From contig JAFIEY010000199.1 of the NCBI GenBank assembly GCA_020832345.1, positions 1 to 63,330 of the forward strand: a stretch of 63,330 nucleotides of DNA. The letters run 5' to 3'. Below are positions 33,893-41,711 of this stretch, piece by piece. The notes under the pieces were generated by a model. The model saw only the letters and a program-made list of their open reading frames with translations, was not told where the DNA came from and did not search any database. Positions within the stretch are counted from its first letter, which is position 1, and the number at the start of each line of letters is the position of its first letter. The position numbers and the translations under genes are program-made. Source of the stretch: Cryomorphaceae bacterium. Its GTDB lineage: Bacteria > Bacteroidota > Bacteroidia > Flavobacteriales > Schleiferiaceae.

Positions 33893-34645
33893 ATGTCTTT
33901 CATTTTTCGATTAATCATTGTCGTTTCCCTCGTCTTTTCGGGTAGTTCTATTTTTGGACAAAGCCGGGAATTAACTGGGACGGTTTTCAACCTTGATGGA
34001 AGAATTATTGAAAATGTGCATGTTGTAAACCCAAACACTTCAAAAGGCACCATAACCAACCACGCAGGGCACTTCCGAATAAGGGCTTCCGTTGACGACA
34101 CCCTGGTGTTTTCTGTTCTATCCTATGAATACTATTACCACAAAGTATCCGAACGTGATTTTGAAAATCCCATGCGGATATTTTTAACAAAACAAAATTA
34201 TTTGTTGGAGGAAGTGAGCATCTACTCATATAAATTATCTACAAACCAGCCCCGTCCCATGCGGTTCAAAAAGCCAACCGTGCCGGACAATGAAGACATT
34301 CGCAATCCGAGAATTCCCCCACCCGCAGGTGCAGGTAATCCCATTGAAGCCATTTATCAAGCTTTTGACAAGCGACTAAAGCAGTTGAAAATATTGGAAA
34401 CCTACAAGCAAAGGGATGAATTTCAGGAAAAGTTGGAGGAAGGCAACAACCGAGATATTCTTATTGCCATAACCGGCATGAACGAACGCGAGGTCAAACC
34501 CTTTTTAATGTACTGTAGAATGGGCCCCGACTTCATTAACAGCTCTACAGATTACGAATTACTGACAGAATTACTGAGTTGCTTTCGATCCTACATCCAC
34601 CAAAAGGATATGTTTGAAATCATTTCAGACCACGATTGGGATTAA
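33893..34645 (+). CDS. Exported protein with carboxypeptidase-like regulatory domain
   Basis: The 250-residue protein has a signal peptide (MSFIFRLIIVVSLVFSGSSIFGQ). A CarboxypepD-type regulatory domain follows (about 25-110): RELTGTVFNLDGRIIENVHVVNPN, then GTITNHAGHFRIRA and DTLVFSVLSYEYY. Such domains usually start TonB receptors, but here there is no plug or barrel. The rest is polar and helical, with PRIPPPAGAG near 137. It probably lies in the periplasm; the function is unknown. A TAACTTTG box lies at 33856-33863. It is divergent from the sorting-tail gene and ends 3 bp from DUF2256 on the other strand. Confidence 0.8.
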   Translation: MSFIFRLIIVVSLVFSGSSIFGQSRELTGTVFNLDGRIIENVHVVNPNTSKGTITNHAGHFRIRASVDDTLVFSVLSYEYYYHKVSERDFENPMRIFLTKQNYLLEEVSIYSYKLSTNQPRPMRFKKPTVPDNEDIRNPRIPPPAGAGNPIEAIYQAFDKRLKQLKILETYKQRDEFQEKLEEGNNRDILIAITGMNEREVKPFLMYCRMGPDFINSSTDYELLTELLSCFRSYIHQKDMFEIISDHDWD

Positions 34646-34647
34646 CC

Positions 34648-34788
34648 TTATTGTTTGTCCTTATTGCGCCTACACCTTTCACTGCAATACTTTACCTCGT
34701 CCCAGTGCTTTTCCCATTTTTTGCGCCAAGAAAATGGTCGTCCACAGCGCATGCAAATCTTTTGGGGTAAATTTGTTTTTTTATGCAT
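34648..34788 (-). CDS. DUF2256 zinc-ribbon-like small protein
   Basis: The 46-residue protein has four cysteines in two pairs (CMRC near 12 and CSERC near 37) with a basic WRKKWEKHWDEVKYC linker, matching DUF2256, a small family of unknown function. I start it at 34788 (MHKKTNLPQK), which fits the family. An in-frame ATG at 34833 lies inside the rpsA terminator hairpin and would add 15 unrelated residues. It lies downstream of rpsA on the same strand. Confidence 0.85.
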   Translation of the reverse strand: MHKKTNLPQKICMRCGRPFSWRKKWEKHWDEVKYCSERCRRNKDKQ

Positions 34789-34809
34789 GTCGTAGTCAAA
34801 TGAATCCAC

Positions 34810-34845
34810 AAAAAAAGGGGCAAATGCAACCATAGCATTTACCCC
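34810..34845 (-). terminator. Intrinsic terminator between rpsA and the DUF2256 gene
   Basis: On the minus strand GGGGTAAATGC pairs with GCATTTGCCCC (one mismatch) around a seven-base loop, followed by seven T. It lies about 100 bp after the rpsA stop and 22 bp before the DUF2256 start. It should end the rpsA transcript, and leak-through would feed DUF2256. Confidence 0.85.
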
Positions 34846-34891
34846 TTATATGTATTACAGTTTCAGGTGTGAAACTAGAACGAATAATTAC

Positions 34892-34948
34892 TGAGTCTGC
34901 TCTAAAAAGTCCCTTTCTGCCAAAATCTTCCTTTTTAGAGTGGACTCA
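34892..34948 (+). repeat. MITE-like element, 57-bp short copy D, with TTAC target duplication
   Basis: This copy keeps the left 40 and right 17 bases of the full element and lacks the palindromic middle. Perfect 4-bp repeats TTAC flank it (34888-34891 and 34949-34952). The right duplication contains the rpsA stop codon, so the element sits exactly at the end of rpsA and becomes part of its 3' untranslated region. Confidence 0.92.
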
Positions 34949-37138
34949 TTACTTACCTTCGTTTTCACCATCCTCAAGATCAGCTTTCAATTGAGAAAGT
35001 GCATCAAGGTCACCTAGGGTAGTTTTCTCCACTTTGTTTTGAACGCGTTTGACAGCTTTACCGGCTGCTTTCGCTTCTTTCGCTGCATTAGCGGCTTCTA
35101 CTTGTTTGTGAACTTGGGTGTGAGAAACGAGAACTCTGCGTGCTTCACGCTTAAACTCAAGAACGACAAAGTCTAAAACCTCATCCTTCTCAATTTTACT
35201 TCCGTCCTCTTTCACCATGTGACGTGCAGGAACAAAGGCTTCAACGCCGATGTTTTCAATCATCACATTGGCACCTTTGTCAACCACTTCAACGACTTTC
35301 CCGGAAAGGGTGCTTCCCTCTTCGAGTAAGGTTTCGTAAGTTTCCCAAGGATTTTCTTCAACCTGCTTGTGCCCGAGGCTCAAACGACGGTTGTCCTCAT
35401 CGATGTCGAGAACGACAACCTCCAATTCTGCGCCAATATGGGTAAAGTCACTTGGATGCTTAACTTTTTTAGTCCAGCTCAAGTCAGAGATGTGAATCAA
35501 ACCATCGATACCTTCTTCTAATTCTACAAAGACACCAAAATTGGTAAAGTTGCGAACCTTCCCGGTATGCTTGGAGTTTTGCGGATATTTGGTTGTGATG
35601 TCAGCCCATGGATCGGTAGAGAGTTGCTTGATGCCCAAGGACATTTTGCGATCTTCACGATCCAAAGTAAGAACAACAGCTTCCACTTCATCACCAACTT
35701 TCACAAAGTCTTGAGCACTTCTCAAGTGTGTTGACCAGCTCATTTCACTTACGTGAATAAGACCTTCTACACCGGGGATAATTTCAACGAAAGCACCATA
35801 GTCAGCAATAACTACAACTTTACCCTTGATTTTATCACCTTCTTTGAGATCGTCGGGAAGTCCATCCCATGGATGTGCTTCAAGCTGCTTCAATCCAAGT
35901 TGGATACGTGTTTTGGCCTCGTCGAAGTCCAAAATTACCACGTTGATTTTCTGATCGATTTCGACCACTTCACTCGGGTGATTGATGCGACTCCAGCTAA
36001 GGTCGGTAATGTGAATCAAACCATCGATACCACCGAGGTCAATAAACACACCGTAAGATGTGATATTTTTCACAACACCTTCAATAACTTGTCCTTTCTC
36101 CAATTTGGAGATGATTTCCTTTTTCTGCTCTTCGAGGTCGGCCTCGATAAGCGCTTTGTGGGATACAACCACGTTTTTGAATTCATGATTGATTTTCACA
36201 ATCTTGAACTCCATAGTTTTATCTACAAATATATCGTAGTCTTTAATGGGGCGAACATCGATTTGCGAACCGGGCAAGAAAGCCTCAATTCCAAACACGT
36301 CCACAATCATACCGCCTTTGGTGCGGCACTTAACGTAACCGGTCACAACCTGCTCGGTATCATGTGCTTCATTCACGCGATCCCATGCCTTAATGGCGCG
36401 AGCTTTTCTGTGAGAGAGCACAAGTTGCCCATTTTTATCTTCTTGTAAATCCACCAACACCTCTACTTCGTCACCTTCCTTAAGATCGGGATTGTAGCGG
36501 AATTCGTTGAGCGAGATAACGCCTTCAGATTTAGAACCAATATCAATTACCGCTTCGCGATCAGATATTTGAACAACCTTACCGGAAACCACTTCACCTT
36601 CCAAAGAAGGACTAATGGTATCTTCATACATGTTGGTCAATTCGGCTCTTTCTTCTTGAGAAACTGATCTCAACCCGGATTCAAATTCTTCCCAGTCAAA
36701 ATCTTCAGTAGAAATGGTCAAATCCTCAAATTTGGGCTTACCGCCGTCTTTTTGTTTGGCTTCTTCTTTTTCTGCCTCTTCCACATTCACGGCCTCTTCC
36801 TTTTTGGCCTTGATGGTTTTCTTTTTGGCGGGCTTTTCTTCGGCTGTAGTTTCATCCGCTTTTGGCGCTTCTTCCTCAGCTGATTTCGCTTCTGTTTCGG
36901 GCGTTTCTTCTTTTGAAGTTGTCTCCTCTTTAGGCTCAACTGCTTCCTTTTTGGGTGCTTCTTCTTTCGAAGTCGTATCCTCCGTTGGCGCAACTGCTTC
37001 CTTTTCAGTAGATTTTTCCTCAGCCGGTGCGGCTTCAGTTTGGTTTTGATCGGCAGAAGCCGATGCTTGGTTTTCTTCAGTAACGGTGGTTTCCACCTCT
37101 ACTTCTTTTTTGTTTTCTTCAGACATTGAAGATGACAT
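34949..37138 (-). CDS. rpsA: Ribosomal protein S1 with acidic N-terminal extension
   Basis: The 729-residue protein has a low-complexity N-terminal 150 residues made of Glu, Ala, Lys, Thr and Ser (repeats such as TTSKEEAPKKE and EETTSKEETPE), then six S1 RNA-binding domains. Domain ends are marked by blocks such as GVFIDLGGIDGLIHITDLSW and GVFVELEEGIDGLIHISDLSW. S1 brings mRNA to the 30S subunit, which matters in a phylum with few Shine-Dalgarno sites. A promoter match lies at 37248-37281, a 57-bp MITE copy touches the stop, and the terminator follows. Confidence 0.95.
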   Translation of the reverse strand: MSSSMSEENKKEVEVETTVTEENQASASADQNQTEAAPAEEKSTEKEAVAPTEDTTSKEEAPKKEAVEPKEETTSKEETPETEAKSAEEEAPKADETTAEEKPAKKKTIKAKKEEAVNVEEAEKEEAKQKDGGKPKFEDLTISTEDFDWEEFESGLRSVSQEERAELTNMYEDTISPSLEGEVVSGKVVQISDREAVIDIGSKSEGVISLNEFRYNPDLKEGDEVEVLVDLQEDKNGQLVLSHRKARAIKAWDRVNEAHDTEQVVTGYVKCRTKGGMIVDVFGIEAFLPGSQIDVRPIKDYDIFVDKTMEFKIVKINHEFKNVVVSHKALIEADLEEQKKEIISKLEKGQVIEGVVKNITSYGVFIDLGGIDGLIHITDLSWSRINHPSEVVEIDQKINVVILDFDEAKTRIQLGLKQLEAHPWDGLPDDLKEGDKIKGKVVVIADYGAFVEIIPGVEGLIHVSEMSWSTHLRSAQDFVKVGDEVEAVVLTLDREDRKMSLGIKQLSTDPWADITTKYPQNSKHTGKVRNFTNFGVFVELEEGIDGLIHISDLSWTKKVKHPSDFTHIGAELEVVVLDIDEDNRRLSLGHKQVEENPWETYETLLEEGSTLSGKVVEVVDKGANVMIENIGVEAFVPARHMVKEDGSKIEKDEVLDFVVLEFKREARRVLVSHTQVHKQVEAANAAKEAKAAGKAVKRVQNKVEKTTLGDLDALSQLKADLEDGENEGK

Positions 37139-37247
37139 TTGTATTTCAACGGATCCCGGTTGTATTAAGAATTGATGCCCTTGAAAGTATTAAACTTTTG
37201 TTTTTCAAAAACCTCTATGGAACAACCGTCTTCTCCAAAAAGGGGCG

Positions 37248-37281
37248 CAAAGGTACGCAAACAATTAATTCCCACGACAAA
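37248..37281 (-). promoter_or_regulatory. Promoter of rpsA
   Basis: The minus strand reads TTTG, 22 bases, then TACCTTTG. The -7 box is exact, and the spacing is one base over the usual range. The leader would be about 100 bases. Confidence 0.5.
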
Positions 37282-37311
37282 ATATTGAAATTAATTTCAA
37301 CCACATAACGT

Positions 37312-39345
37312 CTATTTAAGGTGTTTCTCTAGCCAAGCAAAAAACTCACTTTGCCAAATCATCGCATTTTGCGGCTTTAGCACCCAGTGTCCCTCGTCAG
37401 GAAAAAGCAACAACCGAGCGTCGAGCCCTTTGAGTTTGGCCGCTTGAAATGCCTGCAATCCTTGTTCTACCGGAACCCGGAAATCCATTTCACCATGAAT
37501 TACCATAATAGGAGTATCCCATTTATCTACATTCTTATGTGGTGAGAATTCAGTGTATGATTTAGGAATTGGCGTTTCCCAATACGGCCCACCTAAATCC
37601 CAATCGGCAAAAAACAATTCCTCGGTGGTGCCGTACCAACTCTCCATGTGAAACAAACCGCAATGTGAAATAAAAGTCTTAAATCGCTTTTCGTGAACAC
37701 CTGCCAATTGATAAACAGAATACCCTCCGTAACTTGCTCCAATGGCGCCAACTCGCTCACGATCGATAAATGGTTTTTCCACAATAGCATCAAAAGCGGC
37801 CAGATAATCTTTGATGGATTGGCCACCCCAATCTCCACTAATATCGTCGTTCCAGGACTTGCCAAAACCCGGTAATCCGCGGCGATTGGGTGCAATAACT
37901 ACATATCCCTGAGCGGCCATGGCTTGAAAATTCCAACGGAAAGAATAAAATTGAGAAACCGCACTTTGTGGCCCTCCCTGACAATACAACAATGCAGGAT
38001 ATTGTTTTTGCTCATCAAAATTTGGGGGCAAAATAAGCCAAACCAACATCTTTTTGCCATCAGAAGTTGTGACCCATTCTTCGCGAATTTCACTTAATTG
38101 CATCCGGTCGTACAGGGGCGTATTAACTTTCGTGAGGGCTTTGGGTTCGGCCATTTTATTAAAGGTGAAAATTTCCGTAGCGTGATTCATGTCCTGCCTT
38201 GTAGCCACTACAGTTTTACCCACAGACAATACCGTCCCGTAATTAAACCTTCCCTTTGCAAAGGGATTAACTTCCTCGCTGATACCCCGTCGGCCTACAG
38301 ACAATTTTATTTGATAAATAGGTATGGTGGCCTTTTCGTCTTTCGTGATATAAATAGTTTTGTCATCGGCCCAATCATAACTGTGCCAATAATCTGCATG
38401 CAGACGATGCACCTGATCTTTTTCCATCTCATACACGACAAAATTGGATTCATCTGCCTCAAATCCCGGACGTGGCATGCTAAGCCAACTCAGAAGTTTT
38501 CCGTTCGGCGAAAATTTGGGATATTTATCATATCCAAGGTTTTCTTCGGAAACATTTTTTATCAATTTGCCATTTTCTAAATCATAAAGCATAATGTGGG
38601 TATTGGTGCTGGTGGCAAACTCAACCCCTACCTTTGGCTTAAATGTACACGCGAGATATTTCCCGTCTGGTGAAATTGTATAATCTCCCGTTCCACCAAA
38701 AGGCGGTGTAGGAAAAGCAAAATCTGATCCTTCCATTAAATTATCAAATTGCACAATGGGTTTAATTATTTCACTGGGAAAGGTTGAGATACAAAGGTGT
38801 TCTGTTTGGTCACCCTGCCATTTATCCCAATGACGATACATCAAATCATCGTATATGCGGGCATTGGCCTTTGGTAAAACCTGACCATATTTCCGCATGG
38901 GCCAGTATTGTCTATCAAACTTTTTGGAGAATACCAACACATATCCCTTTTGTGATTTTTTCAATCGAGCATTAGATATTCCACCTTTTATATCGGTTAC
39001 CTGAATTTCTTTTCCACCCCATTGTTTAAGGTATAGCTGTCCCTTGCGCAAAAAGGCAATGGTTTTATTATCGCCAACAAAATGTGCTCCCGATATACCT
39101 CCATCTTCTTCAGAAATATTTTCTGCGGCCCCACCTTCTACGGGCATGCGGAAGACGTAACGCTCACCACTATTTTCCTGCATATCAAAAGACGAAATGC
39201 CATATAGCATAAATTTCCCGTCAGGTGAAAGATCGTCAAGGCTTACCCGACCGAGTTTCCACAACAAATCCGGGGTCATAATGCTTTGTCCAAAAACCCC
39301 TAAACTCCCCGCAAGTAAAACCAAAAAATAAAAAATGCGATTCAT
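37312..39345 (-). CDS. S9-family prolyl oligopeptidase / dipeptidyl peptidase, secreted
   Basis: The 677-residue protein starts at the ATG at 39345 with a signal peptide (MNRIFYFLVLLAGSLGVFGQ). A beta-propeller covers about 30-420 and an alpha/beta hydrolase about 430-675. The catalytic serine is in GASYGGYSVYQ near 535, the aspartate in MDFRVPVEQG near 628 and the histidine in DEGHWVLKP near 658. It probably trims peptides in the periplasm. The reading frame stays open upstream into MITE copy E, whose end would add KSSFLEW; I judge this fortuitous. Confidence 0.9.
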   Translation of the reverse strand: MNRIFYFLVLLAGSLGVFGQSIMTPDLLWKLGRVSLDDLSPDGKFMLYGISSFDMQENSGERYVFRMPVEGGAAENISEEDGGISGAHFVGDNKTIAFLRKGQLYLKQWGGKEIQVTDIKGGISNARLKKSQKGYVLVFSKKFDRQYWPMRKYGQVLPKANARIYDDLMYRHWDKWQGDQTEHLCISTFPSEIIKPIVQFDNLMEGSDFAFPTPPFGGTGDYTISPDGKYLACTFKPKVGVEFATSTNTHIMLYDLENGKLIKNVSEENLGYDKYPKFSPNGKLLSWLSMPRPGFEADESNFVVYEMEKDQVHRLHADYWHSYDWADDKTIYITKDEKATIPIYQIKLSVGRRGISEEVNPFAKGRFNYGTVLSVGKTVVATRQDMNHATEIFTFNKMAEPKALTKVNTPLYDRMQLSEIREEWVTTSDGKKMLVWLILPPNFDEQKQYPALLYCQGGPQSAVSQFYSFRWNFQAMAAQGYVVIAPNRRGLPGFGKSWNDDISGDWGGQSIKDYLAAFDAIVEKPFIDRERVGAIGASYGGYSVYQLAGVHEKRFKTFISHCGLFHMESWYGTTEELFFADWDLGGPYWETPIPKSYTEFSPHKNVDKWDTPIMVIHGEMDFRVPVEQGLQAFQAAKLKGLDARLLLFPDEGHWVLKPQNAMIWQSEFFAWLEKHLK

Positions 39346-39409
39346 AACAGTAAAAAATAAATTAAGCAACAAAAGTAAACACCCACATCCAACTTTAGGA
39401 CTTAAAAAT

Positions 39410-39553
39410 AAAGGCCACTCTAAAAAGGATGATTTCAATCAAAATCGACGCGGATGGGATTTTTGAACCGGAGCTAACCAGCTGTTAGCGAAGATTCAAA
39501 AATCCACCGACAAGGAAGATTTTGGCAGAAAGGGATTTTTTAGAGCAGACTCA
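39410..39553 (-). repeat. MITE-like element, full-length copy E, with AAAT target duplication
   Basis: This 144-bp copy is in minus orientation. Its outer right end has drifted (AAAGGCCACTC in place of TGAGTCCACTC), and the rest matches copy A closely. Perfect AAAT repeats flank it (39406-39409 and 39554-39557). It lies between divergent genes. Confidence 0.9.
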
Positions 39554-39595
39554 AAATATATCGACATAGAACTTTCATTTGGGCCATGTGTTTTG

Positions 39596-39603
39596 TATCT
39601 TTG
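39596..39603 (+). promoter_or_regulatory. Possible -7 box of dps
   Basis: TATCTTTG is an exact TAnnTTTG match 65 bp before the start codon. The -33 position has TTC instead of TTG, so the promoter may need an activator. Confidence 0.4.
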
Positions 39604-39668
39604 TGGACATACGTTAACATGGATTTTTTGCACAAGAAAGCACAATCCAACTTAAATCAAAATTAAGA

Positions 39669-40142
39669 ATGAGTACATACAGAAAACTGGGTTTCGATGC
39701 AGAAGAAACCAAAGAAGTCGTTGATAATTTAAACCTCTTACTGGCGAACCTACACGTTCATTATCAAAAGTTAAGAAACTATCACTGGAACGTAGTCGGT
39801 CATGATTTCTTCGACCTTCACGATATTTTTGAACAAGAGTACAATGAAGTAAAAATCCAAATTGACGAAATTGCCGAGCGCATTCGCGTTTTTGGAAAAA
39901 CCCCGACCAGCACATTAAAGGAGTATCTCGAAATGTCGGAGGTAAAAGAAACTGGCACAGATCTGTCTTCCGACGAAATGGTAAAAGAAATACTCAAAGA
40001 TTTTGAGATTCTACTTTCTTTTATGGTGGATGCACTTGAAGCTGCCGGAGAGATTGGAGATGTTGCAACGGAAGATTTACTCACAGGATATATCAAACGC
40101 ACTGAGAAAATCCACTGGATGCTTACGGCGTTTGTTTCTTAG
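39669..40142 (+). CDS. dps: Dps-like DNA-protection / ferritin-like protein
   Basis: The 157-residue four-helix protein has the Dps ferroxidase motif: NYHWNVVGHDFFDLHDIFEQEY (His near 38, Asp near 50, Glu near 54) shared across subunits. Dps dodecamers oxidise iron with peroxide and coat DNA in starvation. The length is normal. No OxyR site can be identified by eye. Confidence 0.93.
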   Translation: MSTYRKLGFDAEETKEVVDNLNLLLANLHVHYQKLRNYHWNVVGHDFFDLHDIFEQEYNEVKIQIDEIAERIRVFGKTPTSTLKEYLEMSEVKETGTDLSSDEMVKEILKDFEILLSFMVDALEAAGEIGDVATEDLLTGYIKRTEKIHWMLTAFVS

Positions 40143-40199
40143 CAGTTAACTGTTAGCAATTTGTGGTGAATATTGGAAATTTAATCCACCTTATATGAT

Positions 40200-40211
40200 T
40201 GAGTCCACTCT
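40200..40211 (-). repeat. Possible solo terminal repeat of the MITE-like family
   Basis: TGAGTCCACTCT matches the outer 12 bases of the element's right end, then similarity stops and a C/T-rich stretch with a repeated CACCTCCTCAC follows to the guaD stop. It may be a remnant of a deleted copy. A 12-base match could also be chance in this context. Confidence 0.4.
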
Positions 40212-40241
40212 CACCTCCTCACACTCCCACACCTCCTCACT

Positions 40242-40715
40242 CTAATACGCTTTACGACCTTCGTATCTTTCCCATGTTTGAAAAGGGGTAATCCTATCTT
40301 CATCTGAAATTTGCGTAAAGGGTATAAATCGTTTTTTCGGGGCGAGAGAGATTTCACGATAAATAACCGCGTCATCAAAGCCTATTTTTGCGGCATCTTC
40401 GCTTCCTGCCGCAAAATAAACCGCTTTGGGGCGCGACCAGAAAATGGCGCCTAAGCACATAGGGCAAGGTTCACAGCTACAATAAACAATGCATTCGTCC
40501 AATTGGTGTGAACCCAAAACCCGACAAGCCGCCCGGATGGCCTCCACTTCCGCATGCGCTGTTGGGTCACTATTCTTCACCACATTATTGACGCCGGTTG
40601 CAACTGCCGAATTGTTTTTTACAATAATACAAGCAAAGGGACCACCACCATTTTTCACGTTTTCAGACGCCATGTTTAGGGTCAACTTCAACCAATCTTC
40701 GTGCGTTTTTACCAT
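40242..40715 (-). CDS. guaD: Guanine deaminase (cytidine-deaminase-fold, GuaD type)
   Basis: The 157-residue zinc deaminase has HAEVEAIRAACR near 53 (zinc His and catalytic Glu) and SCEPCPMCLGAIFW near 81 (zinc Cys pair). The C-terminal block AAKIGFDDAVIYREI and the closing PFQTWERYEGRKAY match the pattern of the Bacillus-type guanine deaminase. It turns guanine into xanthine. It stands 36 bp after a membrane protein gene on the same strand. Confidence 0.88.
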   Translation of the reverse strand: MVKTHEDWLKLTLNMASENVKNGGGPFACIIVKNNSAVATGVNNVVKNSDPTAHAEVEAIRAACRVLGSHQLDECIVYCSCEPCPMCLGAIFWSRPKAVYFAAGSEDAAKIGFDDAVIYREISLAPKKRFIPFTQISDEDRITPFQTWERYEGRKAY

Positions 40716-40751
40716 TGATAATCAATTTAAAATGAATTTGCCGGGATATAA

Positions 40752-41171
40752 TCAAACGCTTTCCCTGGCAAACAAATAGGGAAATCTTCTACAAAACAAT
40801 AACTCGGTTGTCGTTTTTTTATTCATGAAATAATAAAACAAAAAACCTCCGATTGAATATGCCAAGACATCCCACGGATCAGCATAATGATGGTCGTGCT
40901 TTCCGGGTAAATACCATTCAAAATAAACACTTAAAAGCAAAATCATGAAAATGACATGACCATAACTAAATGTGTAATTTCGATTTTGAAAAGTAAATTG
41001 CTGCTGAAACGCCAGGGTAAATCCCAAAACGATAGGTATTGCTAGAACATCATCTAAATAGGCATGAACAAAGGGAATGAAAATACCATGAGATTCCAAC
41101 CACTGGTTAATCAGAAATAACACACTGGCAAACCAAAACCACGGATGAAAGATTTTAAAAATTTGAATCAT
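40752..41171 (-). CDS. Small four-helix membrane protein of unknown function
   Basis: The 139-residue protein has about four transmembrane helices (near 9-25, 38-55, 68-84, 100-115). It has charged or histidine-rich pieces between them (LPGKHDHHYADPWDVLAYSIGG), resembling VanZ-like topologies. Related proteins are sometimes labelled magnesium citrate secondary transporter, for which I see no direct support. It lies between guaD and a zinc-ribbon membrane protein gene with gaps of 36 and 30 bp. Confidence 0.65.
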   Translation of the reverse strand: MIQIFKIFHPWFWFASVLFLINQWLESHGIFIPFVHAYLDDVLAIPIVLGFTLAFQQQFTFQNRNYTFSYGHVIFMILLLSVYFEWYLPGKHDHHYADPWDVLAYSIGGFLFYYFMNKKTTTELLFCRRFPYLFARESV

Positions 41172-41201
41172 AAAAAGTTGTTCTGTTGGTTGACGCCAAA
41201 C

Positions 41202-41474
41202 TCAGTGCGCTGCTCCAGATGCAATGTACACCAAAACACTGGCAATAAATAAAAAAATAGCCTGTCCGGTACGGGCCACCATTTTCACTGCTTTTAAGGC
41301 CCAATGATCATCAGCATTTATCTCAATTAAGGGAATGTCCAGTGGTTTAAATTTCCGCAACCGCTCCTCCTCCTCAGACCGATCAGGCTTGAGCAATTCA
41401 CCACAAAAATCACAATGTGGCTCCGCTGTTGTCGTCCACTTTCCGCAATGCGGGCATTTTATTTCTTTGGCCAT
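41202..41474 (-). CDS. Zinc-ribbon protein with C-terminal transmembrane helix
   Basis: The 90-residue protein starts at MAKEIKCPHCGKW; an earlier ATG at 41486 would add only MFFF. It has a CxxC-x(11)-CxxC zinc ribbon (CPHC and CDFC) and a C-terminal hydrophobic helix (about 68-88). It is probably a small membrane-anchored protein of unknown function. MITE copy F starts 22 bp upstream. Confidence 0.75.
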   Translation of the reverse strand: MAKEIKCPHCGKWTTTAEPHCDFCGELLKPDRSEEEERLRKFKPLDIPLIEINADDHWALKAVKMVARTGQAIFLFIASVLVYIASGAAH

Positions 41475-41495
41475 AAAAAAAAACATATTATCTTT

Positions 41496-41552
41496 TGAGT
41501 CTGCTCAAAAAAGTCCCTTTCTGCCAAAATCATCCTTTTTGGAGTGGACTCA
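41496..41552 (+). repeat. MITE-like element, 57-bp short copy F, with CTTT target duplication
   Basis: Terminal repeats are intact and the palindromic middle is missing. Perfect CTTT repeats flank it (41492-41495 and 41553-41556). At the deletion junction it reads ATCATCC, the right-end version of the flanking direct repeat, whereas copies D and G read ATCTTCC. Confidence 0.92.
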
Positions 41553-41711
41553 CTTTTTAACCATTCGCAGACAATCGCTCATAAAAAAATTTTCCGTAGG
41601 TTTGTCGTTTGAAAAAGCACTGCGCGAAAATACCATACGAAGATTCAGCATGCAAACAACCTTTTATCCATTTGCATGTTATTTAAGCTAACACCATTTT
41701 TCCCTGAACGA

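Larger units (their letters stand above)
39346..39668. other. Divergent intergenic region with MITE copy E and the dps promoter
   Basis: The 323-bp gap between the S9 peptidase and dps is mostly MITE copy E (39410-39553). Between the element and dps lies a TATCTTTG box. Nothing else is recognised. Confidence 0.6.

Noticed and set aside
35753-36448. A 231-residue ORF on the plus strand opposite rpsA.
   Set aside because: It is the complement of S1 domain repeats, with unnatural composition and no start context; rpsA is certain.
39346-39438. The S9 peptidase frame stays open upstream into MITE copy E, giving an N-terminus MKSSFLEW.
   Set aside because: The same peptide comes from the end of every copy of the element read outwards. 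A normal signal peptide starts at 39345, so the extension is fortuitous.
40143-40165. CAGTTAACTG palindrome after dps as a terminator.
   Set aside because: The perfect palindrome is only 10 bp and has no T tract; it could not form a useful loop.
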